This document shows positions 17,341 through 25,519 of a stretch of DNA of 64,000 nt, piece after piece. Below the pieces are notes generated by a model. It was not told where the DNA came from and did no database searches. It was given only the letters and a program-made list of their open reading frames with translations. The stretch lies in assembly GCF_001662485.1 (NCBI RefSeq), contig NZ_JMTM01000065.1, forward strand, positions 124,001-188,000. The letters run 5' to 3'. The DNA comes from Flavobacterium succinicans (lineage in GTDB: Bacteria > Bacteroidota > Bacteroidia > Flavobacteriales > Flavobacteriaceae). How positions within the stretch are numbered: the first letter of the stretch is position 1; each line of letters opens with the position of its first letter. The translations under genes were made by a program, and so were the position numbers.

Positions 17341-18606
17341 CTACTCTACTAATGGATAAATCAATGCTCTTCCCTGATGTACATTTACAATCGATTCATC
17401 TGAACCACGAAACAAACCTGCTCCATATGTTTTATTGTCTTTGCACAACAACATTCCGACCAAATGGATTCGGCGATGGTTTTCGGTATCGATAAATTCT
17501 TTCTGCTCTACAAAATGCTGAATCAAAAAATTCCTCCAATTCTCCCTTACAATAATCTCCCATTCTTTAATAGTACAATCATTTTTAACGTACGCACCAA
17601 TGCCTCTGCCTCCGCTATTTAATTTTAGAATTAGATTTTGTTCTCCATGAATGAAGGAATCACAAGCATCAGCATCGGTAATGACAAAACTCGGAATAAG
17701 ATATTTTCGTAAAAAACTATATTCTTCTTCATCCAAATAATCATTCATAATTTGCGCATCATACATTACTGCCAATACTCTTTTATCATGAATTAAAATC
17801 AAGGTTCGGATATCATTAAAATATAAATTTTGCTGAATCAACTTTTCCAAAACATCCTCTTTTATTTTTTTTAGCTCATCGCGATCCATTTCTAAAATAA
17901 AGTGCAAAACAGGTTCGCCATTTACACAAATAAAATCATTCAAAACAGTTAAATCCTGAGGTTTTACAGAAATTAATTGAATTTGTAGCTTGGCTAGTTC
18001 CTTTTGAAGAAGAAAAATTTCGGTCCCTTTTTCATCGTCATGAACTAAAGCGACCTTTCCACTAGGAGCAAATTGATTTCGAAAATCATTAACTATGCTT
18101 TTTATACTTTTATGAGTGACCTTTTGTACTATGCCACTAGAATTAAGCCGATCATTTATTAATTTCAAATAATAGCTAATCATCCAGCCATTTAAGGGAT
18201 ATCGTGCACCAATCTCACAAATTTTTATTTGATCGTGGGTATCATATAAAAAATCAGGGCGATAAAAACCCTGATCATATATTTCGCTATTACTTTTTCG
18301 TAAAATATTTTCCAGTTCTTCATCCAGCTGATAGTATTTACGGATTCTAATGTCTTCAAAATAATTTAAAACAATTGCTCTACAAGTTTTGTTTAAAATG
18401 GCACACAATCGATTCATCTCTTGATAGTATTCTGAAGACAGCATTACAGAAGAATTAGCAAAAGAATGGCTATTTAGTCCAGAATCATTTTGAAAATATT
18501 CAGAAAACAACTCGTTCCATTTTTTCTGTTTTTCCGCTTGATTTTGCAGTAACTGAATTTTAGGCATAATGAGTTGGGATTTCGTTTCTTTCTTAGTAAT
18601 AGCCAT
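17341..18606 (-). CDS. ATP-grasp-like protein of unknown specificity
   Basis: A 421-residue soluble protein. The middle and end resemble ATP-grasp ligases: ICEIGARYPLNGW, a domain with VALVHDDEKGTEIFLL, then LILKLNSGGRGIGAYVK (a glycine-rich nucleotide-loop candidate, about residue 330) and the late AGLFRGSDESIVNVHQG. The order is like the circularly permuted ATP-grasp group, whose members join carboxylates to amines. Identification is from pattern only. In its operon it would form an amide bond next to the adenylate-forming enzyme and glycosyltransferase. Confidence 0.55.
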   Translation of the reverse strand: MAITKKETKSQLIMPKIQLLQNQAEKQKKWNELFSEYFQNDSGLNSHSFANSSVMLSSEYYQEMNRLCAILNKTCRAIVLNYFEDIRIRKYYQLDEELENILRKSNSEIYDQGFYRPDFLYDTHDQIKICEIGARYPLNGWMISYYLKLINDRLNSSGIVQKVTHKSIKSIVNDFRNQFAPSGKVALVHDDEKGTEIFLLQKELAKLQIQLISVKPQDLTVLNDFICVNGEPVLHFILEMDRDELKKIKEDVLEKLIQQNLYFNDIRTLILIHDKRVLAVMYDAQIMNDYLDEEEYSFLRKYLIPSFVITDADACDSFIHGEQNLILKLNSGGRGIGAYVKNDCTIKEWEIIVRENWRNFLIQHFVEQKEFIDTENHRRIHLVGMLLCKDNKTYGAGLFRGSDESIVNVHQGRALIYPLVE

Positions 18607-18619
18607 AAGTACTATTGAA

Positions 18620-19432
18620 TTAATAACTAAGTTCTTCTAGTTCCATTATATCTTCCATTACGGCAGATTTTTTACCTAAATAGTCTTTAATAATTGGCTC
18701 TAAATCATAAGATTCTATATCAATATTCATGGCCTTTGCATAATAAAAAACAGCACTAACTGCAAAAAAGAAATGGTTTTTCTCTGTTGGGCCACAATGT
18801 ACACTGATCCATGCCAGTGTTTTTTCGCACTCTTCCTCTGAGTAATTATAATCATTAATCAACCATGATTTAAATTTTGGAAGTATAAACTCTACTTCAC
18901 CATGGGTATAAATCTCATGAATCAATGTGGTCAATAAAGCAATCATTATATCTTTATTTCGTAATGAATTTTGATCTTTCCATGCTTTGAAATCACAAGC
19001 ACTTTGATTTAAATACTTGCGTGAAAGCCAATCATCATCAGTACAAATAGTTGTGGCCATAGTATAAAACATCTGAGAATGTAAAATTCGACCTACCACG
19101 GCTAAATCTTCATCTACAATTCTGTTTAAGCTTGTAATTGAAAGCAAAAGCGCCTTTTCGTCTACAATTGGTTGATTTTTATGCACCAGCATCGTCATTC
19201 GATTACTAATACCTGCCACTGTCATTGCACTATTATTGGTTTGACTCCAACTATGAAAAAAACGTTGCAATCGTTCTTTATCTTGAACTTTAGACGTTAA
19301 TTGATTGAAGCTTTTTTCAATTTTTGAAAACGCTTCTTGTTGATTGGGTAAGAATTTTAATAATTGTTCCTTTAAATAAGATGCTTCCATTCCTTGAAGA
19401 ACCGGAAGAATGATTGAACTCAAATTTGTCAT
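18620..19432 (-). CDS. Helical protein, candidate haem-oxygenase-fold diiron oxidase
   Basis: A 270-residue all-helical protein with no signal peptide. Three helices carry clustered possible metal ligands: VDEDLAVVGRILHSQ (E108, H118), IHEIYTHGEVEF (H172, E173, H177, E179) and HCGPTEKNHFFF (H212, E217, H220). The Glu/His spacing fits the haem-oxygenase-like diiron oxidase group, which oxidises amino-acid and fatty-acid derivatives, but I cannot prove the family. First gene of the four-gene operon ending at 15204. Its start is preceded by a leader with the TGACAT motif. Confidence 0.45.
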   Translation of the reverse strand: MTNLSSIILPVLQGMEASYLKEQLLKFLPNQQEAFSKIEKSFNQLTSKVQDKERLQRFFHSWSQTNNSAMTVAGISNRMTMLVHKNQPIVDEKALLLSITSLNRIVDEDLAVVGRILHSQMFYTMATTICTDDDWLSRKYLNQSACDFKAWKDQNSLRNKDIMIALLTTLIHEIYTHGEVEFILPKFKSWLINDYNYSEEECEKTLAWISVHCGPTEKNHFFFAVSAVFYYAKAMNIDIESYDLEPIIKDYLGKKSAVMEDIMELEELSY

Positions 19433-19583
19433 AACTATTTATGTTTAATGGTTAGCATTTTTAACTTAATCGTGCCTTTTTGCAACTCTTTCTTTGGCGA
19501 AAAAAATCAATAATTCTTTGTCGGAAAAGTGTTTATTCTATTTATAGTAAACCTAGTTTATAGCATCGATTCACACATACAAA

Positions 19584-19611
19584 ATGTCACAAATACATTA
19601 AATTTTGACAT
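19584..19611 (-). promoter_or_regulatory. Weak distal box before the four-gene operon
   Basis: ATGTCA at 19584 and TGACAT at 19606 form an inverted pair. The right half, TTTTGACATAAAACA, resembles the AATGACATGAAACAG core of the boxes before the tyrosinase and peptide genes. It lies about 150-180 bases before the operon. Similarity is short, so this copy is tentative. Confidence 0.3.
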
Positions 19612-19714
19612 AAAACAAAAATTCTATGCCATAAAAAATACCTAAATAAAAAACAAAAGCTCACCGGACCTTATAAACATTTAAGCCTTATTTTCCTATA
19701 AAATAACTTGCGCT

Positions 19715-20653
19715 TTAAACTTTATTTTTGACAAAGTGTCTTTTCAACTTATATAGAAGTGCTTTTTTCCAAATTTTTTTATGGTGATAGGTAAAGATTA
19801 TTTTATGATTTATGTCCTCTAAGTTTTTCATTGCATGTCCAAACCAACGTAAGCTTAGCATTCCGACTAACTGCAAATCAAATGGATTATCACTTTTTTC
19901 ATAACGTCTTACCGTAGGCGGAATGTTTAGTTCTTTCCAATGGGCGTACTTCTTTCTAGAGAGACTTCCTGGTACTTCTGTTACGCGAATATAACTTCCA
20001 GTTAACAGTCCAATACTCGTAGATTTACTTTCAACTACTGATTTTAAAACTCTATACCAAAAGTCAACTCCTTCATTCAATAAAGATCCGACTTCATAAC
20101 GATGCCAACCTATACATTTGCGAGCTACAATAACATTACTCCCGCGTCCCATAAAAAAATAAGGCGAGCTAACCGCGAATAAAGGATGATGTAAACCAAA
20201 CAACTCATTATTTATTGGAGTAAGATGTTGCTTTATTTTTTTTATTTGAGGTAACTCTACGCCAGATGGATTCAATTTTATTCCGACTACCAAAAAGTTT
20301 AGTTGTTCATGGTACATATACTTTACAGCTTTATCAATAAACTCTTTTTCATAGTAATCGTCTCCATCCAAAAAACTAATGAGATCGCCAGTTGCTTTTT
20401 CTAATCCAATATTTCTAGCATTGCCTGGTCCTGAGTTTTTGGTTAATGCTATAATCTCGATTTTAGTAGTGCAAAAAGCCTCGCTATACATTAAAAAACT
20501 ATTTTGAGCAACCTCTAAGCTTGCATCAGTACTAGCGTCATCTACTAGAATTATTTCATAAGGCTTTTTACTTTGAAAAGCCAGCGAAGAAATTGTTTTT
20601 GCAATATATTTTTCTTTATTAAACAAAGGAATGACCACTGTATACCTCAACAT
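19715..20653 (-). CDS. Family 2 glycosyltransferase (paralogue 2)
   Basis: A 312-residue GT-A glycosyltransferase: TVVIPLFNKEKYI, ILVDDAST (35-42) and the metal site SFLDGDDYY (DGDD 96-99). A clear paralogue of the gene at 16407-17330. It lies 99 bases after the methyltransferase gene on the same strand and is the likely last gene of the peptide-radical SAM operon. If the product is a modified peptide, this enzyme is a candidate to glycosylate it, but a cell-surface role is equally open. Confidence 0.87.
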   Translation of the reverse strand: MLRYTVVIPLFNKEKYIAKTISSLAFQSKKPYEIILVDDASTDASLEVAQNSFLMYSEAFCTTKIEIIALTKNSGPGNARNIGLEKATGDLISFLDGDDYYEKEFIDKAVKYMYHEQLNFLVVGIKLNPSGVELPQIKKIKQHLTPINNELFGLHHPLFAVSSPYFFMGRGSNVIVARKCIGWHRYEVGSLLNEGVDFWYRVLKSVVESKSTSIGLLTGSYIRVTEVPGSLSRKKYAHWKELNIPPTVRRYEKSDNPFDLQLVGMLSLRWFGHAMKNLEDINHKIIFTYHHKKIWKKALLYKLKRHFVKNKV

Positions 20654-20752
20654 AGATCTAGGACTACTATTATAGTTATAAATTATTTAAGCTTACTTTT
20701 TTTTAATCAAGAATAGTATTGCATGGAATAGCAAATAATTTATTTACACCAG

Positions 20753-21352
20753 TCATTTTTTTTCTTGTAAATCATAACTAAGCGATTTTGAGCGATAAAA
20801 TTTTATTTTTCTAACAATATCAATATCTATTTCATGATACTGCTTTAGCCAATCTGTTTGATCGAAATATATGCAACGTGACTCAGCAATCACTACGATC
20901 GATTTGATCAATGAAATTTGATACAATTTGTTTAACAATTCACCATATTGAAAATCAAAAAGAGGATTATAGAGATAAAAGATATTTCCATCAGAAACAT
21001 CGGCTTTCAATATATCGCCACAAATTGCGCTTGCATTTACTATTTGCTCTTTTTGAATTATGGATGCACAAACTTGATTTCGTTCAGGGAGAATCTCAAT
21101 GCCTTTAAATTGTGCTTCAGGATATTTTAAAGCTCCAAACAAAATGATATTCCCATAACCCGAACCCAAATCATAAAAAACCGTTTCACTTGTTATCTGT
21201 ATAGCATCAAAAATCACTTCTAAAAAGCTAGAAGATTGATATCTGAATGAATTAAGCCCATGTTGAATTGTAATTTCTGGTAGGCTTAATGTATTTTCAA
21301 TACGTTCAGAATAAGTATCAATTTCAGCTTGTATTTTATTAAAAACTTTCAT
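20753..21352 (-). CDS. SAM-dependent methyltransferase (class I)
   Basis: A 199-residue Rossmann methyltransferase with motif I YDLGSGYGNI (60-69), the acidic second strand FKGIEILPER, and a later strand VIAESRCIYF. The glycine-loop form DLGSGYGN is like the DOT1-type lysine methyltransferases. The start codon follows the radical SAM stop codon with no gap, so the two are translated together. This coupling suggests both act on the same substrate, which I infer to be the neighbouring short peptides. Confidence 0.85.
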   Translation of the reverse strand: MKVFNKIQAEIDTYSERIENTLSLPEITIQHGLNSFRYQSSSFLEVIFDAIQITSETVFYDLGSGYGNIILFGALKYPEAQFKGIEILPERNQVCASIIQKEQIVNASAICGDILKADVSDGNIFYLYNPLFDFQYGELLNKLYQISLIKSIVVIAESRCIYFDQTDWLKQYHEIDIDIVRKIKFYRSKSLSYDLQEKK

Positions 21353-22777
21353 TTACCTCATCATTAAAAGTTCTAATTTTTCTAACGACAGAATTGCTTT
21401 CTGTAGCATTTGAGCATATTCTTCATTTACCTTCTGAATATCTGAGTTACAAAAAGTACATTCAACTTCTTCTTCATAAACATAATTATCACAACCATTA
21501 CACAATTTAAGTGCCTTTGGAATTCTTGGTATTCTATCAGAGTTAGACAAAACTGAGATCGGATCGACATCGCTAGGTGATTGCACTTCTACTATTTCTC
21601 CTTTTTCATTTTCTACTACAATTTCAAAAAGACCTATATCAAATGATAATCCAGGTGCTTCTTGTATTTTTCTTATACGTTCGTGTAGTCCCTTCTTTTT
21701 TAATTCTAACGCTCTATAATGGCAAAAAGGATTATTACCTCTCTTGCCAAATAAAACGTGACTTGTCCAGGTACAGCCTGCCAAACAAGATGATTCATAA
21801 TAGCAACCTTTGCAACCTCCCCATAATTCTTCTTTGTTTCGATATCTAGAAAAGACCATTTCTTGGCTATACTTCCAGATATCTTCCAACTGCATATCTT
21901 TTACATTTCCTCCAGTATATTCGGTTGTAGGCAGTGATGGACAACCTTTGATCTTACCATCTGCTTCAATTCCAATTCCGGTATGTCCTGCTGAACATCC
22001 GGTATAATATTTTTCATTTCCTTGTCGCCAAATGTGTTCATACGGTCCAAAATAACCAATATTGTTACCTGCTTGAATTAAAACATTATTGGCTAAGGCT
22101 TTTCTGTAGATTATAATAAGGTTGTCATAAAAATCTATTAACTCGTAGGGCTGTACAATTAATTCTTCCGAATTATCTACTGCATTGCCCATGGCTACAG
22201 CTAATTGTATTTGCCAATTTTCTACCCCATTTTCGATTAAAACATCTAAAAGTTCATTCAATTCATTTTTGCTACTTTTTGTAACGACTGTATTTACACT
22301 AGAAGGTATATTGTGCTGCTTCAATAATTGCAAACAATTGATAACATGATCAAAAGAATCGCTTCTTCCTCTTATTTTATTGTGTGTAGCTGGCATTCCA
22401 TCTAAGGAAACACCTATATTTCTAATTCCTGCTTTTTGGGCATCAATAATTCGTTGCTCTGTAAGATTATAGGCTCCAGATTGCATGGAACATTCAATTC
22501 CGCTTTGATGAATTCTTTGAATAATGTCTATCCAATCTTTTCTCAAAAAAGCTTCTCCGCCTATAATAGTGATTTCTCTTGTTCCAAGACGTTTTAGGCT
22601 ATCAATAACACCAAAACATTGTTCTGTGGTCAATTCACCAGGTCTAACTTTTCCTGCTCTTGAACCACAATGTGAGCATTTTAAATTACATGCTAAGGTG
22701 ATTTCCCAAACTACGTGCACTGGGGTAGCCGTTTTATAATCGTCTCTTACTCTGTATCGTGTAGAAGTTTTTTCCAT
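21353..22777 (-). CDS. Radical SAM/SPASM peptide maturase
   Basis: A 474-residue enzyme. The [4Fe-4S] motif is C30-NLK-C34-SH-C37 (CX3CX2C), followed by the TIM-barrel core with GGEAFLRKDW and ISVSLDG-like NIGVSLDGMP. The SPASM region has GCSAGHTGIGIEADG, then GCKGCYYESSCLAGC binding extra clusters. A further C-terminal part holds a zinc-ribbon-like CNGC and CTFC pair. Such proteins modify ribosomal peptides or enzymes. Two DUF1843-type peptides lie directly upstream. I recall a named group of SPASM maturases linked to peptides with a GDL motif; here the peptides have NDL at that place. The reaction is unknown. Confidence 0.9.
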   Translation of the reverse strand: MEKTSTRYRVRDDYKTATPVHVVWEITLACNLKCSHCGSRAGKVRPGELTTEQCFGVIDSLKRLGTREITIIGGEAFLRKDWIDIIQRIHQSGIECSMQSGAYNLTEQRIIDAQKAGIRNIGVSLDGMPATHNKIRGRSDSFDHVINCLQLLKQHNIPSSVNTVVTKSSKNELNELLDVLIENGVENWQIQLAVAMGNAVDNSEELIVQPYELIDFYDNLIIIYRKALANNVLIQAGNNIGYFGPYEHIWRQGNEKYYTGCSAGHTGIGIEADGKIKGCPSLPTTEYTGGNVKDMQLEDIWKYSQEMVFSRYRNKEELWGGCKGCYYESSCLAGCTWTSHVLFGKRGNNPFCHYRALELKKKGLHERIRKIQEAPGLSFDIGLFEIVVENEKGEIVEVQSPSDVDPISVLSNSDRIPRIPKALKLCNGCDNYVYEEEVECTFCNSDIQKVNEEYAQMLQKAILSLEKLELLMMR

Positions 22778-22810
22778 TTTTTTTTTGCTATTTCAGTTCC
22801 GTAAATCACT

Positions 22811-22849
22811 AAAAAAAGCGGTTTAAAAAGTAAAACTTAAAAAACCGCT
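22811..22849 (-). terminator. Terminator-like hairpin between peptide and maturase genes
   Basis: On the minus strand, AGCGGTTT pairs with AAACCGCT (plus-strand arms 22817-22824 and 22842-22849) and is followed by a run of seven U. It lies after the stop of peptide 1 and before the radical SAM start. A partly effective terminator here would give much more peptide than enzyme mRNA, as is common in RiPP operons. Confidence 0.65.
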
Positions 22850-22861
22850 CTCCAATTTTGA

Positions 22862-23032
22862 TTACTTTTTTAGTGCTTCAATTGCATCAAGCAATTCTAG
22901 CAATGCTGCACTTAAATCTTTTTGTTCTCTCACAGTTTGTTTAGCTTGTTCGGCTACTGCAATCATTTTTTCTAAATCATTTGAAGCTATGGCTTCTCTG
23001 ATTCCTGCTGCGTAAAGCATTACTACTCCCAT
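22862..23032 (-). CDS. DUF1843-type short peptide 1, candidate RiPP precursor
   Basis: A 56-residue peptide starting MGVVMLYAAGIREAIASNDL and ending LLELLDAIEALKK. The core IREAIASNDLEKM is shared exactly with peptide 2, as are the C-terminal LLELL-AI--LKK residues. The pattern matches what I know of DUF1843 (xYGxAIxxAIASGDLxxM). It has one tyrosine, Y7, no cysteine and no cleavage motif I recognise. It is separated from the maturase gene by a terminator-like hairpin. The shared core and location argue strongly that it is a real gene. A role as substrate of the radical SAM enzyme is inferred. Confidence 0.8.
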   Translation of the reverse strand: MGVVMLYAAGIREAIASNDLEKMIAVAEQAKQTVREQKDLSAALLELLDAIEALKK

Positions 23033-23050
23033 GATACTTATATTTTATAG

Positions 23051-23102
23051 TTATTCCTACTCTTAAGGTTTTTCGGCTACACCCTTGTTTTGCTGTACAA
23101 GT
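23051..23102 (-). promoter_or_regulatory. Structured leader of peptide 1, similar to that of the 219-residue gene
   Basis: On the plus strand it contains TTATTCCTACTCTTAAGG, then TTTTTCGG, CACCCTTG and GCTGTACAAG. The leader at 24045-24098 has the same words in the same order. In RNA, AAGG and CCTT can pair around a 12-base loop, and CTTGT can pair with ACAAG just upstream of it. It begins about 19 bases before the start codon. Confidence 0.5.
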
Positions 23103-23112
23103 CAGTAATTAT

Positions 23113-23289
23113 TTAAAGTTTTTTTTTCAAAGAATCAATTGCTTCTAATAATTCTAACAATGCAACATGCATATCCCCTTGTCCCTTTACAATTTGTTTG
23201 GTTTGTTCAGCTATAGCTTGCATTTTTTCCAAATCGTTTGAGGCAATAGCTTCTCGAATTGCGGCTCCATAAGGCATCATTATTCCCAT
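23113..23289 (-). CDS. DUF1843-type short peptide 2, candidate RiPP precursor
   Basis: A 58-residue peptide starting MGIMMPYGAAIREAIASNDL and ending LLELLEAIDSLKKKL. It keeps the PYGxAI motif typical of DUF1843 and the IREAIASNDLEKM block identical to peptide 1. One tyrosine (Y7), no cysteine. It lies 80 bases before peptide 1 and 83 bases after the 219-residue protein, all on one strand. Tandem, slightly different precursors next to one maturase are usual in RiPP loci. Confidence 0.8.
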   Translation of the reverse strand: MGIMMPYGAAIREAIASNDLEKMQAIAEQTKQIVKGQGDMHVALLELLEAIDSLKKKL

Positions 23290-23372
23290 GATTTACATTT
23301 TTAATTGTTAATGACTTTTTATTCATATTTTCTTATTCCTATCAAATACATTTTATAAAAACAATCTGATTT

Positions 23373-24032
23373 TTAGAATTTAAATTCCTGTAAAAAAAGT
23401 GCTGGTTCATTTGGGCTCAAACAAGTTAAATTACCCATGGTAAAGGTTTTACCTTCTTTATTCTTACCAGTAATCATAATGTTTTTCATTCCTACTCTTA
23501 ATGTGCCGACACGTTCTCCTCCAACAACTTCTACTCCCATTTCATGAGGTGTTCCTGTCTTGGTAGCAATTATATTACCTGAACCATTTTCAATCAGCAT
23601 TAACTCTCCAATTGCTGGCGGTGGAAATAACTGACTCACCGTAATATCAGCTAGAGGCCCCAAAGTAATGTAAGCTGGCAACACAGCACCATCTATGCTA
23701 ATTGTTTCAGAATCTTGTTGATTCATTCTAATAGTTCTACCAAATTGAGGCTGATTACTAGTATTAGTACAATACATCCACGGAGTAGTAAATGGTGCGC
23801 CATCTTCCGTCTCTCCCATCGCCACATAGCACTGATGCACAACAAGTTGAGAGCTTTGATTTCCTGAATCTAAATCAAGATTGTAAAAAGCAGACATTAT
23901 AAGTGTCCCAACCGCATAAGTTCCACTTGCTCCCTCAATAACAGGAAGAATAACCGGTCCAACACCTCCACCACTCCAATCAACATAAGGATATACACTT
24001 ACATTTTTAACTTTTACAGGTATAGCTTGCAT
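23373..24032 (-). CDS. Unknown 219-residue protein, first gene of the peptide operon
   Basis: I do not recognise this protein. It has no signal peptide or membrane helix, is rich in Gly, Val, Thr and Ile, and looks mostly beta-stranded, with segments such as DWSGGGVGPVILPVIEGA, SAFYNLDLDSGNQSSQLVVH and GGERVGTLRVGMKNIMITG. Three cysteines are scattered (in HQCY, MYCT and LTCL). It starts at MQAIPVKVKN. Its position at the head of the peptide-maturase operon, behind the conserved leader, suggests a partner, carrier or target of the modified peptides rather than an unrelated gene. Confidence 0.8.
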   Translation of the reverse strand: MQAIPVKVKNVSVYPYVDWSGGGVGPVILPVIEGASGTYAVGTLIMSAFYNLDLDSGNQSSQLVVHQCYVAMGETEDGAPFTTPWMYCTNTSNQPQFGRTIRMNQQDSETISIDGAVLPAYITLGPLADITVSQLFPPPAIGELMLIENGSGNIIATKTGTPHEMGVEVVGGERVGTLRVGMKNIMITGKNKEGKTFTMGNLTCLSPNEPALFLQEFKF

Positions 24033-24044
24033 AACAATTAGTTT

Positions 24045-24132
24045 TTATTCTTACTCATAAGGCTTTTCAGATTCCGCCTTCGTATTTAACTGTACGAAAC
24101 AGTTCGTTTTTTTAACGTGGTTTTCTGCTCCA
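24045..24132 (-). promoter_or_regulatory. Proximal leader box of the peptide operon
   Basis: Three parts on the plus strand: the TTATTCTTACTCATAAGG and CCGCCTTCG words shared with the peptide 1 leader; a hairpin ACGAA-ACAG-TTCGT at 24094-24107; and GTGGTTTTCTGCTCCAC at 24117-24133, which in RNA folds as GTGG...CCAC. The tyrosinase leader has the same hairpin with another stem base and the same GTGGTTTTCTGCTCCA. Confidence 0.6.
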
Positions 24133-24267
24133 CAATTTTGAATTAATAATCCCATATAGTGACTCTTCAAACATTTTTTTCATAACTCATTAAAAACATG
24201 ATTTTTAGCTTATACAAAATGAATCAGAAAAAGTCCTAAAATAAGTAGTAAGCCTCTTTAATTTCAT

Positions 24268-24352
24268 TATTAAAATTACAAGAGAAGTAAAGTCAAGAAT
24301 AAAAAAATGACATGAAACAGAATTATTCAAGCATGAAAGGTATAAAAATCAC
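24268..24352 (-). promoter_or_regulatory. Distal upstream box of the peptide operon
   Basis: The 50 bases 24268-24317 match 27601-27650 at 47 positions, and similarity continues another 35 bases. Core words: TATTAAAATTACAAGAG, AGTCAAGAATAAAAAAATGA, CATGAAA, GAATTATTCA. It lies 236-320 bases before the first gene. On the minus strand it contains TTGACTTT followed 10 bases later by TAATTTTA, which could be a promoter of non-standard form. Confidence 0.65.
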
Positions 24353-24751
24353 AATAAGTTATTTTGTTTTCAAAACACTGATTATCAAGCATTAACATTG
24401 TCTTTTTTTTTTAAATTATAAAAAGTAGCTTCTTAATAAAAATTAAAAACCTTATGTGTTTTGTTATAGAGGGATTTCCATTTGAATATACTTTCTTGTG
24501 AGTAACCACCTTTTTACACTAAATCTCTACTCAATTAAATTTAACAGGAAAAAGTTATGATATTGTATTTTTTTTCAATAGAAAAGCTCTAGGATAGTAT
24601 TCTTTAAAAAAATCAAAAACTAGGTAGATAGCTTCAAGAATAATCCACAAAAAAATGATACTCCTATATTTTTTATTAAAATACAAGAGTACCAGTTTAA
24701 GAAGAAAATTATAAGTGATATTAATTTTAAAGATAATTCTTGGTTTAGGCA
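24353..24751. other. Non-coding AT-rich gap after the tyrosinase-DUF2182 pair
   Basis: About 400 bases of AT-rich sequence between the distal box and the end of the DUF2182 gene. A small frame beginning with GTG overlaps the DUF2182 stop codon but has no recognisable family. No RNA or repeat found. Confidence 0.4.
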
Positions 24752-25510
24752 CTAAATTCCTAAAGAAGTTATCAATTTAATTCTAGTTTGAGCAATAATG
24801 ATTTTCAACAATTTCAATCGAGGGGGAAGAAACCACATTGGAAATCTAGGATTTTCTAGATGCTCACTAATCATAATAAAAGTCACCAATAGCATTGCTA
24901 GATTATGCCCTTTGGGTAATAGCATAGGAAATAGCATCAATGCCCATCCAGAGCCAAAACACCAAACACCATGGGTAAGTCCAAAAAACAATGAGTCTCT
25001 AAAAGCCTTCCATCCAAAAGCTGATAAAATTCGATGATCATGACCAAGATTTAAAAACCACTGTTTCATTGGTGAAATCTCCCATACTATAGCTATAGCA
25101 AACAATCCCATTGCCGGAATGTAAGACAGGGGTAGTAAAAGATTAAATCCCATTATTACTGTTATCATAAAAAAACCTGCAATCATCCAAATCTGCATAT
25201 AACCCAACACGAATAGTAAAGCACATACAAAACGATAGCGCTTAAAACTTTGTTGGTAAATAAACTGAATCGGAAGAATTAATTTAGGAAGCATCATTGC
25301 TACCACCATAAGTCCCCAACCAATAAACTGGGATGAAAAAAACTTCATGCCAAGCAGCATCTGAAATGATGTAGGAGAAGGACAGGAAGCAAAAACATGA
25401 CAGTATCTCATAGCCATAATATGCCCTGGGTTTACCAAAAGCAACATCCAAAACAAAGCGCTTACTACCAACATGCTAATCGTAATTCGTTTATTTTGCG
25501 AAAGTTTCAT
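24752..25510 (-). CDS. DUF2182 integral membrane protein
   Basis: A 252-residue protein with five to six membrane helices. The family hallmark is present as GWGLMVVAMMLPKLILP in the second helix, and a later helix carries FGLTHGVWCFGSGWALM. DUF2182 proteins have been described as predicted metal-binding membrane proteins. The gene is nine bases after the tyrosinase gene on the same strand. Because tyrosinase needs two copper ions, a copper supply or handling role is a reasonable inference from position. Confidence 0.85.
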   Translation of the reverse strand: MKLSQNKRITISMLVVSALFWMLLLVNPGHIMAMRYCHVFASCPSPTSFQMLLGMKFFSSQFIGWGLMVVAMMLPKLILPIQFIYQQSFKRYRFVCALLFVLGYMQIWMIAGFFMITVIMGFNLLLPLSYIPAMGLFAIAIVWEISPMKQWFLNLGHDHRILSAFGWKAFRDSLFFGLTHGVWCFGSGWALMLFPMLLPKGHNLAMLLVTFIMISEHLENPRFPMWFLPPRLKLLKIIIAQTRIKLITSLGI

Positions 25511-25519
25511 TTTATTTAC

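Noticed and set aside
23051..24132. Known riboswitch class (c-di-GMP or similar) in the accessory-locus leaders
   Set aside because: Some words look alike (ACAG, GAAA loops), but the order of conserved bases of those classes is absent. Left as an undescribed leader.
24555..24752. A 65-codon frame starting GTG that overlaps the DUF2182 stop codon
   Set aside because: The overlap looks like coupling, but the frame is AT-driven (Ile, Leu, Phe, Lys, Tyr), has no recognisable domain and lies in AT-rich spacer. Not enough to call a gene.
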